Part shown: positions 1-5,172 of the stretch, piece by piece
Numbering within the stretch: the stretch's first letter is position 1
Layout of the letters: each line of letters starts with the position of its first letter
Assembly: GCA_949902685.1 (NCBI GenBank)
Contig: CATLDS010000051.1
Location: 1-5,196, forward strand
DNA: 5,196 nucleotides
Source: an uncultured Christensenellaceae bacterium
GTDB taxonomy: Bacteria; Bacillota; Clostridia; Christensenellales; UBA1242
Direction: 5' to 3'
The notes under the pieces: generated by a model
The model's input: the letters and a program-made list of their open reading frames with translations, nothing else
Told to the model about the DNA's origin: nothing
The model's database searches: none
Translations under genes and position numbers: made by a program

Positions 1-763
1 TTCGGCTCTTATCTGTCGTAGATAAAGTTTCAGTGATATTCTCACTAACATAGTCAATTCTATATTCATTTGAATTGATAGTTTTTTCAAAATTCAATAC
101 TCCGCCTACAATGCTCGCGTCAGTAAGAGTTTTTGCTTGATGAACTTTAATCGCACTAGAATAGTTTGAATTTTGATACGCGATAGTATAATCTGGCTTG
201 AGTGCCATGACCTGCACCGTGAGATTTCTGTCATACGCAGACAATCCATAAGTACTTAAATACTCATCATAATCTCTCAATGAGTATTGCGTAATATTGC
301 CTAGTTCAATTTCGGTATCATTAATCTTAATTTTATATGAGACAGCACCATCAACGGCATCAAAGCTAAATGTCTGCATCTCATGATTGTAAAGCAAGTT
401 ATTAGGAGTAGTGAGTTTGATTTGTTCTTGACGAACGGTGACCTTGATAATATCTTGCTTCAACGAATTCTCATTTGATATTACTTTGATTGAAGTTGTA
501 CCAGTACTCACAGCAGTAATCATATTGTCTTTAACTGAGACTATCTTAGTGTTAAGGCTCGTAATCGTATATGATCTATCACTAGCATAAGTAGGCTCTA
601 CTGTAATCTTTGGTGAATATGTTTCACCCTGCAATAGAACAACAGCCTCATCTAAAAAATATATACTTTCTACTTTAACACTACCTTCACATCCAAATAT
701 GAAAAATGAAAATAATGCGAGCATTAATGTTAAGAAAATGGACTTAGATTTTAACTTTGACAT
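1..763 (-). CDS. Secreted lipoprotein with Ig-like (BIG2-type) domain, N-terminal part; runs off the left edge
   Basis: The 254 codons present are open from an ATG at 763 to the window edge, so the C-terminus is missing. Residues 1-25 form a lipoprotein signal: basic start (MSKLKSKS), hydrophobic core and lipobox I-F-G-C with Cys25 as the predicted lipidated residue, which would anchor the mature protein on the outer face of the membrane. Residues about 29-111 look like a bacterial Ig-like domain of the BIG2 type: VESIYF strand, then the late motif ITAVSTGTTSIKV, where family members typically have a turn-Gly-strand ending. Residues about 114-205 are beta-rich with a fibronectin-III-like strand (DAVDGAVSYKIKIN). 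The start is supported by AAAAGGGG (776-769) five bases upstream. The role is unknown; surface adhesion or carbohydrate/protein binding is usual for such architectures, but that is inference. It is divergent from cysS and has its own promoter. Confidence 0.86.
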   Translation of the reverse strand, partial: MSKLKSKSIFLTLMLALFSFFIFGCEGSVKVESIYFLDEAVVLLQGETYSPKITVEPTYASDRSYTITSLNTKIVSVKDNMITAVSTGTTSIKVISNENSLKQDIIKVTVRQEQIKLTTPNNLLYNHEMQTFSFDAVDGAVSYKIKINDTEIELGNITQYSLRDYDEYLSTYGLSAYDRNLTVQVMALKPDYTIAYQNSNYSSAIKVHQAKTLTDASIVGGVLNFEKTINSNEYRIDYVSENITETLSTTDKSR

Positions 764-797
764 ATTAACCCCTTTTATGTCTTTTATTGTCAAAATT

Positions 798-826
798 AGT
801 TTATCACAATAACTGGTTTTTATCAA
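798..826 (-). promoter_or_regulatory. Candidate sigma-70-type promoter of the lipoprotein gene
   Basis: Read on the minus strand: -35 TTGATA (826-821), a 17-base spacer and -10 TAAACT (803-798), preceded by an extended TGA element. Transcription would begin near 790, giving a leader of about 27 bases that includes the AAAAGGGG ribosome site. A second TTGACA (793-788) lies closer to the gene but has no -10 at a suitable distance. Confidence 0.5.
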
Positions 827-833
827 ATAAATA

Positions 834-886
834 GCACGAATTTCTTAAATTATTATTATATAATAAATATTAAGAAGGCACGAATT
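834..886. repeat. AT-rich imperfect palindrome flanked by 9-bp direct repeats
   Basis: GCACGAATT occurs at 834-842 and again at 878-886. Between the copies lies an inverted repeat, TTCTTAA (842-848) against TTAAGAA (870-876), around a perfect 14-bp inner palindrome TTATTATATAATAA (853-866). The layout resembles a miniature inverted-repeat insertion with a 9-bp target duplication, or a two-site operator with sites 44 bp apart (about four helical turns). It lies upstream of the lipoprotein promoter's -35 and far upstream of the cysS promoter. The repeats are visible; the function is inference. Confidence 0.45.
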
Positions 887-1037
887 GCATAGTAACTTTT
901 AGTATTAAAAAATTTTTTAAAAATACTTAAAAATTTAATGAAAAATACTGTTTTTATTGAAAATACATAAAATTTTATAATTTTTATTAAATTCAAAAAA
1001 TTCTAATCTATTTAAAGTTATTATCAATAGTAAAATG
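887..1037. other. Extremely AT-rich divergent intergenic spacer with A/T tracts
   Basis: No gene is seen here. The stretch is almost entirely A and T, with runs such as AAAAAATTTTTT (907-918) and a repeated AAAAATACT at 919-927 and 941-949, with a related AAATAC at 961-966, so the repeats recur roughly every two helical turns. It sits directly upstream of the cysS -35 box, where such tracts commonly bend DNA or act as an UP element. That role is inferred. No T-box leader motif is visible. Confidence 0.5.
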
Positions 1038-1066
1038 TTGACTTGATTAATAAATTTAATTATAAT
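1038..1066 (+). promoter_or_regulatory. Strong sigma-70/sigma-A-type promoter of cysS
   Basis: TTGACT (1038-1043), a 17-base spacer and a perfect TATAAT (1061-1066). Transcription should start near 1072-1074, at the first base of the ribosome site AAAGGA (1074-1079), which is six bases from the cysS ATG. The predicted leader is therefore only about 12-14 bases, leaving no room for a T-box or other riboswitch if this is the main promoter. Confidence 0.82.
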
Positions 1067-1085
1067 AAAAAATAAAGGAATTTAT

Positions 1086-2471
1086 ATGGAATTAAAAGTT
1101 TACAATGCACTAACTAAACAAAAAGATGTCATCAAACCTATCAATAATACAGTCAATTATTATTTCTGCGGGCCTACTGTTTATTGGTTTCAACACATTG
1201 GAAATATGCGTGCATTTTTCGTGATGGACAGTATGCGTAGAGCGGTTAAATATTTGGGTTACAATATTAATCATGTCATGAATATTACAGATGTAGGACA
1301 TATGACAAGTGACCAAGATGAAGGTGAAGATAAAATGGAAGTGGCATCCAAGCGCGAACACAAGTCCCCTAAAGAGATTGCTGAATACTATTGGTCTATA
1401 TGTAAAAAGGATATGGATGACCTTAACGTTGAGTCACCTGAATACATCTGCCCTGCTACGAGTGTAATAGATGAAATCATTGCATTCGTACAGAAAATAC
1501 TAGATAATGGATATGGATACATCACTAAAAATGGAGTGTATTACGACACTAGCAAATTTAAAAACTACGGCGCTCTTAGTGGCATGAACCAAAACGAAAA
1601 ATTATTTGGTGCAAGAATTGAAGTCGATGATGAGAAGCGACATCCAGCAGACTTCGTACTCTGGGTAAAAGCGAAAGATAATCATATTCAACGTTGGGAT
1701 AGTCCGTGGGGAGTAGGTTACCCCGGCTGGCACATTGAATGTAGTGCAATAGGCAAAAAATATTTAGGTGAACATATTGACTTGCATGGCGGTGGTATTG
1801 AACACAGAACAGTTCATCATGAGAACGAGATAGCACAGAACTTCGCCTGCACCGGACACGATGTAGTAGATATATGGTTTCACCTAGAGCACTTGATGTT
1901 TGATGGTGGTAAAATGAGTAAATCTAAAGGTGCAATTTATACTCTATCTTCACTAAAAGAGAAGGGTTATTCACCAATGGAACTTAGACTTTTCTATCTA
2001 TCAGCACATTACTCTAAACCTCAAAACTTCACTTTTGAAGCATTGAATAGCGCAAAAGAAAGTTATAAAAATCTTAAAAATTTAATTTTAAAACATAAAA
2101 ATGGCGCTAATCGTATAGAAAAATCAAAATTAAATGCTTTAAAACAGAAATTCAGTGAGTATGTAGCAGACGATGTCAATGCTCCACTCGCACTATCTGT
2201 AATCTGGGACGCTCTTAAAAACAATCCAGATAGTAGAGACATTTACGAATTAGTACTTGACTTCGACCGCTTCTTAGGACTACGACTAGATGAGGTAAAA
2301 GAAGAAAGCATCTCTATTCCAGAAGAAATAATTGCAATCGCGGAAGAGCGAAAAACCGCAAGGAACAATCGCGACTATGCAACCAGCGACCTTCTCCGCG
2401 ATAGAATTGCTAGCCTCGGCTATGCAATCCTAGATAAACCTAAAAATGAATATGAGATACAAAAAAAATAG
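1086..2471 (+). CDS. cysS: Cysteinyl-tRNA synthetase (CysRS), class I
   Basis: It charges tRNA-Cys with cysteine in the cytoplasm using ATP. At 461 residues it matches the usual family length. The N-terminal catalytic Rossmann fold carries CGPTVY (28-33) and the HIGH-type signature HIGN (37-40). The ATP-binding KMSKS loop is intact at 276-280. The four zinc ligands that select cysteine are all present by alignment to the E. coli enzyme: Cys28, Cys219 (in GWHIECSAIG), His244 and Glu248 (in VHHENEIAQ). The C-terminal helical anticodon-binding part is recognisable by the stretch from about 425, including DYATSDLLRDRI. The start follows AAAGGA at six-base spacing and a consensus promoter. The gene ends inside its own terminator hairpin, so it appears to be monocistronic. 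The region around HGGGIEHRTVHH differs from the proteobacterial form, but nothing essential is missing. Function is secure. Confidence 0.98.
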   Translation: MELKVYNALTKQKDVIKPINNTVNYYFCGPTVYWFQHIGNMRAFFVMDSMRRAVKYLGYNINHVMNITDVGHMTSDQDEGEDKMEVASKREHKSPKEIAEYYWSICKKDMDDLNVESPEYICPATSVIDEIIAFVQKILDNGYGYITKNGVYYDTSKFKNYGALSGMNQNEKLFGARIEVDDEKRHPADFVLWVKAKDNHIQRWDSPWGVGYPGWHIECSAIGKKYLGEHIDLHGGGIEHRTVHHENEIAQNFACTGHDVVDIWFHLEHLMFDGGKMSKSKGAIYTLSSLKEKGYSPMELRLFYLSAHYSKPQNFTFEALNSAKESYKNLKNLILKHKNGANRIEKSKLNALKQKFSEYVADDVNAPLALSVIWDALKNNPDSRDIYELVLDFDRFLGLRLDEVKEESISIPEEIIAIAEERKTARNNRDYATSDLLRDRIASLGYAILDKPKNEYEIQKK

Positions 2472-2490
2472 GCTTCTAGCCTATTTTTTT
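2462..2490. terminator. Rho-independent terminator of cysS, overlapping its stop codon; usable in both directions
   Basis: A perfect 13-bp stem pairs 2462-2474 with 2478-2490 around a three-base loop TCT. It has a TAGGCT/AGCCTA core, seven A on the left and seven T on the right. The left arm includes the last two Lys codons and the TAG stop of cysS. The A/T symmetry would also terminate minus-strand transcription, and the hydrolase remnant ends within its right edge, as expected for a terminator once shared by two convergent genes. Confidence 0.92.
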
Positions 2491-2644
2491 ATAAATCATG
2501 TCCTAAAACAACTGTATCTAAGTAAGGTAGTAATTCATCGAATGACTCATCGTATTTGCCATCACAGAAGTGTCCAGCGCCATCTACTTCAACTTCTTCA
2601 CCGCCCATTAACTTCGCGAATTCATGCAATTTATTTTGACTGAT
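2489..2644 (-). pseudogene. C-terminal remnant of an RBBP9/YdeN-type alpha/beta (serine) hydrolase
   Basis: The minus strand is open for 51 codons, ending in TAA at 2491-2489. It reads like the tail of a small RBBP9/YdeN-family hydrolase: a helix (KLHEFAKLMGG), a strand (EEVEVDG), the catalytic-His motif GAGHF with His at fragment residue 25, and a final helix (SFDELLPYLDTVVL). Complete members are roughly 180-200 residues; the nucleophile Ser, the catalytic Asp and the whole N-terminal part are absent. The frame is blocked by TAA at 2647-2645. In the next frame, 2690-2631, a short open stretch ends in YLLTLNQSK, which could be the preceding segment after a frameshift, but this is uncertain. 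No start, ribosome site or promoter fits. It lies tail-to-tail with cysS and shares its terminator. Family assignment is by motif recognition only. Confidence 0.62.
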
Positions 2645-2695
2645 TTAATGTCAATAGATAAATAATTAATGATAATACTCTACCTCTCATTAATC

Positions 2696-2722
2696 TTTAC
2701 AAATAAAGTTTAATTCTAAAAT
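2696..2722 (+). promoter_or_regulatory. Weak candidate promoter for the 154-residue orphan gene
   Basis: TTTACA (2696-2701) and TAAAAT (2717-2722) each match consensus at five of six positions, but the spacer is only 15 bases. Transcription would start near 2729, just before the palindrome at 2735-2750. The region is AT-rich, so chance matches are likely. Confidence 0.3.
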
Positions 2723-2734
2723 TGATTATTGGGA

Positions 2735-2750
2735 CATACATTAATGTATG
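2735..2750. promoter_or_regulatory. 16-bp perfect palindrome spanning the start codon; possible operator or RNA hairpin
   Basis: CATACATTAATGTATG equals its own reverse complement, and its last three bases are the ATG of the downstream gene. It would lie just after the predicted transcription start. A bound repressor could block transcription there, or the RNA could fold over the start codon. Inside it an ATG at 2744 opens a five-codon frame (MYELQ) that overlaps the gene's start out of frame. The palindrome is directly visible; its role is inferred. Confidence 0.5.
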
Positions 2751-3212
2751 AATTACAATGACTTCCCTATCCTTGATGATAGTACTTATAATTTAATGAT
2801 GAATGAATATAATAACTCTCTTCCCTTTGACAGAAACACCGCTATCAATAAGTTGTATTTAGAATTAGATGAGTGTAAGAATTTTTGTTTTGGATTAACT
2901 AATCGCGTTAATAAAAAAATTCAATTAGCGGTAGAGAGTGCTAAAACTGAAATAGAAAAAATATTAGAAAATTTTCATGCGACATTTTCCATTCATGTTA
3001 ATTCTCAAAAAGAAATAAAAGAATTTAATTTATTCACATTTATTAAGAAATTAATTAGTAGTATTTCTAATATGCACCACTGGGCGAACAATGAACAAAA
3101 AACTTATTTTAAAACACTAGCAGGAAATAATATAATTACATTAATTAATATTTTGATGCAGATAATAGAGGCTCTAGAGAATAGTAATCTACATCTATTC
3201 AAATTCATGTAA
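2748..3212 (+). CDS. Unrecognised 154-residue helical protein
   Basis: I do not recognise this family. The protein is rich in Asn, Lys, Ile and Leu and has no signal peptide or convincing membrane segment, so it is probably cytoplasmic. Most of it looks alpha-helical. A long amphipathic stretch at about 30-80 (NKLYLELDE, then KKIQLAVESAKTEIEKILENF) suggests a coiled coil or helical bundle, followed by further helices at about 90-107 and 115-145. Cys43 and Cys47 are spaced CxxxC, without other clear metal ligands nearby. The start is not well fixed: the only ribosome-like site is GGGA (2731-2734), 13 bases upstream, which is far. A real gene is supported by 154 uninterrupted codons in sequence where stops should be frequent, by a terminator 17 bases after its stop and by the palindrome at its start. 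G+C is lower than in cysS. It may be an accessory or phage-derived orphan; no function is claimed. Confidence 0.68.
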   Translation: MNYNDFPILDDSTYNLMMNEYNNSLPFDRNTAINKLYLELDECKNFCFGLTNRVNKKIQLAVESAKTEIEKILENFHATFSIHVNSQKEIKEFNLFTFIKKLISSISNMHHWANNEQKTYFKTLAGNNIITLINILMQIIEALENSNLHLFKFM

Positions 3213-3229
3213 ATATCATTTTAAATATA

Positions 3230-3265
3230 AAAAAATAGCAAAATAATTAATTTTTGCTATTTTTT
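3230..3265. terminator. Bidirectional rho-independent terminator between two convergent genes
   Basis: A 14-bp stem pairs 3230-3243 with 3252-3265 around the loop TAATTAAT. The core is TAGC/GCTA, with A-tracts on the left and T-tracts on the right. It follows the orphan gene's stop by 17 bases and lies 41 bases beyond the stop of the minus-strand gene, so it can serve both. Only two G-C pairs are present, so it is weaker than the cysS terminator, but it has the same A-tract, TAG(G)C core, T-tract design. Confidence 0.8.
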
Positions 3266-3306
3266 ATTGATTTTTAAAGTGTTTTTATATTAAAAATATT
3301 AATTTT

Positions 3307-4014
3307 TTAATTTTTTTGAATTATTAATTTAATTTTATATTTAGCATTTTTAATACTAAAATTAATTTCATTTAAAATACTTTTCATTATCTCGTCATCA
3401 CGCACTTCACCGCCGAAAGCAATTGCAAGAGACTTATATTTATTTTCTTTTATATACATTATTAATTCTTGTATGGCATTTTTTGTATTATTAAAATTAT
3501 CAATTGAATTATTAGAAATAATTATTTTAGATATTTTTTTAGAAAATAAATTATACGAATTAATTATATATGGTCTATCTAAAGATATATTTTTTTCTTC
3601 CATTAATTGATTATACAATTCCTCCTTTATCTGCAGTCCGCCACGTAATATCAATTCATTATCAATACAATCCTTATCTTTAATATCAGCAAAAATGTTA
3701 GATGAAAATATCAATATCATATCCGCATTTAATCTCAAAATGCTCTCAGTATAATACGCTATGTTTTTCTTGTACTTTAGTTTAGATACGTCCTCAAGCC
3801 ATGAGGAATTTTTCTTCATTAAGTATTTATCTTGAAGAGCTAAAAAATCTTCTCTCAAATCTCCACACGTGCGCATTATCATTAAGTTATCGAGTAGCCA
3901 AATCTTATCTTGTAAATCTAAGTCTTCTGGCAGTTTCGCCTCGTTCTCCTTGGATAAAATTTTGAGCATCTCATCTAATAATATCTCTTGTTTCTCTTCA
4001 TTATCATTCATCAT
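3307..4014 (-). CDS. Diverged macro-domain protein related to zinc-type protein-ADP-ribose hydrolases, probably catalytically degenerate
   Basis: The order of motifs follows the Firmicutes zinc-containing macro-domain hydrolases, which remove ADP-ribose from proteins. The N-terminal helical part (about 10-66) has LLDNLMIMR and DFLALQDKYL, matching the family's L..LMNIRPP and EFL.LQD.YL. The macro domain (about 83-232) keeps NIAYY, a final Asn106 of the NAAN-like strand, CIDN (116-119), GGLQIKEEL (125-133) and SYNLFSK (153-159; family YNLPSK). Key sites are altered: the GDIT adenine-binding Asp position reads ESIL (90-93), NAAN reads FSSN (103-106), the family's upstream Cys and His zinc ligands are not seen before Cys116, and the phosphate loop STGxFxFP is replaced by FGGEVRDDEI (200-209). 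At 235 residues it is somewhat shorter than the usual 260 or so. The frame is intact. The coding end is far more AT-rich than the start. It may be an ADP-ribose-binding or purely structural relic. Homology is fairly confident; loss of activity is inference. Confidence 0.75.
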   Translation of the reverse strand: MMNDNEEKQEILLDEMLKILSKENEAKLPEDLDLQDKIWLLDNLMIMRTCGDLREDFLALQDKYLMKKNSSWLEDVSKLKYKKNIAYYTESILRLNADMILIFSSNIFADIKDKDCIDNELILRGGLQIKEELYNQLMEEKNISLDRPYIINSYNLFSKKISKIIISNNSIDNFNNTKNAIQELIMYIKENKYKSLAIAFGGEVRDDEIMKSILNEINFSIKNAKYKIKLIIQKN

Positions 4015-4020
4015 ATATTC

Positions 4021-4048
4021 ATTATATCAAAATTGAGGAAATAGTCAA
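4021..4048 (-). promoter_or_regulatory. Strong promoter of the macro-domain gene, placed for a leaderless transcript
   Basis: Minus strand: TTGACT (4048-4043), a 16-base spacer ending in an extended TGA, and a perfect TATAAT (4026-4021). Only six bases (GAATAT) separate the -10 box from the first ATG at 4014, so the expected transcription start is at or within a base or two of the initiation codon. No ribosome site exists upstream of that ATG. Confidence 0.75.
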
Positions 4049-4055
4049 ATCCACA

Positions 4056-4085
4056 CTAACACACTACAACAAATAGACATAGACT
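4056..4085 (+). promoter_or_regulatory. Weak candidate promoter for the glycosyltransferase gene, also leaderless in placement
   Basis: CTAACA (4056-4061), an 18-base spacer and TAGACT (4080-4085) each match consensus at four of six positions. The -10 box ends five bases before the ATG at 4091. The same short interval holds two small direct repeats, CACACTA (4052-4058 and 4060-4066) and tandem ATAGAC (4073-4084). The match is poor and is given only because nothing better lies in the 76-base divergent gap. Confidence 0.25.
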
Positions 4086-4090
4086 GAAGT

Positions 4091-5170
4091 ATGAGTAAAA
4101 TATGTGTATATGCAATAGCAAAAAATGAAATCAAATTCGTAGACCGTTGGTACGAGAGTGTGAAAGAAGCAGACTATATCTGTGTATTGGATACGGGCAG
4201 TACAGACGGAACGTATGAGAAACTGCAAAAATTAGGTATAATCACCAAACAGAAAAAATATGACAAATTCCGCTTCGATACAGCACGAAACGACAGTATG
4301 TCGCTTATTCCTACAGATACCGACATCTGCGTATGTATAGACCTAGATGAGATATTTGAGTCTGGTTGGACTAAGATTTTAAAATCGAATTGGAACGACA
4401 AAGTATCTCGTGCCAGATACCGCTATACTTGGAATTTCAACCCAGACGGTAGTGAAGGCATAGTTTTCTTCGCTGATAAAATTCATAAGTATGACAAATT
4501 CATATGGAAACATCCCGTACACGAAGTATTAGTACCGAAGTCAAACGATTATTATATCACCCTCACCCTACCCAACATTCAACTCAATCACCACGCAGAT
4601 GAGAAGAAATCTCGCTCGAACTACCTACCACTACTCGAAATGAGTGTCGAGGAAGACCCAGATGACGATAGGAATATGCACTATCTAGGTCGAGAATATA
4701 TGTTCTACGGCAAGTATGAACAAGCGATAAAGACATTAAAGAGTCATCTCACATTAAAATCTGCCACATGGGATATTGAACGCTCGGCAAGTATGCGATA
4801 TATTGCGAATTCATATAAAATGCTCGGCAAGAAGAATAAACAAATCGAATACTTACACCGCGCTATTCTAGAGGCTAACTATGTGCGTGAGCCGTACTTC
4901 GAACTCGCTACTCTCTATTATGAGAAGAAAGACTATCTCAAATCCGCATTCTATTTCAACGAAATGCTGAAAATTACTAACCGCGAACTCAACTATATGT
5001 CCTCGCCAGTATGCTGGAGTTATCTACCATACGATTATCTGTCAATGTGCTACTACTATCTAAAAGATTATAAAAAAGCACTCATTACAATAGATAAGGC
5101 GCTCGCTATCCATACTGATGATAGACTAATCAATAATAGAAATGTGTTTGTAGCCGAACTTAATAAATAG
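4091..5170 (+). CDS. Family-2 (GT-A) glycosyltransferase with C-terminal TPR-like repeats
   Basis: The N-terminal GT-A domain (about 1-170) would transfer a sugar from a nucleotide-sugar donor in the cytoplasm; donor and acceptor cannot be read from the sequence. Visible family signs are AIAKNE (8-13), LDTGSTDGT (33-41), FDTARNDSM (62-70), the metal-binding DxD-type motif DLDE (84-87), KHPVHE (140-145) and NHHADEKKSRSNYLPLL (166-182). From about 186 the protein becomes helical with TPR-like repeats: DPDDDRNMHYLGREYMFYGKYEQAI (189-213), about 233-259, 268-294 and 314-340; these probably bind the acceptor or a partner protein. The start is required because the first beta strand begins at residue 3, yet no ribosome site is seen upstream. 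No membrane segment is present. Proteins of this architecture occur in bacterial glycan or protein-glycosylation loci and in some phages; no other sugar gene is in the window. All catalytic motifs are intact. Confidence 0.92.
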   Translation: MSKICVYAIAKNEIKFVDRWYESVKEADYICVLDTGSTDGTYEKLQKLGIITKQKKYDKFRFDTARNDSMSLIPTDTDICVCIDLDEIFESGWTKILKSNWNDKVSRARYRYTWNFNPDGSEGIVFFADKIHKYDKFIWKHPVHEVLVPKSNDYYITLTLPNIQLNHHADEKKSRSNYLPLLEMSVEEDPDDDRNMHYLGREYMFYGKYEQAIKTLKSHLTLKSATWDIERSASMRYIANSYKMLGKKNKQIEYLHRAILEANYVREPYFELATLYYEKKDYLKSAFYFNEMLKITNRELNYMSSPVCWSYLPYDYLSMCYYYLKDYKKALITIDKALAIHTDDRLINNRNVFVAELNK

Positions 5171-5172
5171 TA

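Noticed and set aside
788..793. Consensus TTGACA on the minus strand upstream of the lipoprotein gene
   Set aside because: At 17 bases downstream the sequence is GGTTAA within the ribosome-site region; no -10 box fits, so the promoter at 798-826 is preferred.
1110..1361. 83-codon minus-strand frame inside cysS
   Set aside because: It is antisense to the strongly conserved catalytic part of cysS, has no ribosome site or promoter and is composed of low-information residues.
1576..1836. 86-codon minus-strand frame inside cysS
   Set aside because: It mirrors the conserved zinc-binding region of cysS; the openness is a by-product of the coding strand.
1086..2471. Possible UGA recoding (Mycoplasma or Gracilibacteria type)
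   Set aside because: All Trp codons seen are TGG, Gly is encoded by GGN, and no internal TGA needs to be read through in any gene.
2446..2643. 65-codon plus-strand frame starting inside the cysS end
   Set aside because: It begins within cysS, passes through the terminator hairpin and is antisense to the hydrolase remnant, whose minus-strand reading has recognisable motifs; its own product (His- and Arg-rich) resembles nothing.
2631..2690. 20-codon minus-strand frame starting with MRGRVLSL
   Set aside because: As a gene it is too short and has no ribosome site; it is better considered as a possible frameshifted piece of the hydrolase remnant.
2741..2761. MYELQ five-codon frame as a leader-peptide gene
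   Set aside because: It is too short to support as a gene and has no clear ribosome site; kept only as part of the palindrome observation.
4052..4084. Short direct repeats CACACTA and ATAGAC as a repeat array or CRISPR-like element
   Set aside because: There are two copies each of 6-7 bases with no spacer structure; at most binding sites, possibly chance.
4174..4401. 75-codon minus-strand frame inside the glycosyltransferase
   Set aside because: It is antisense to the GT-A catalytic motifs and lacks its own start signals.
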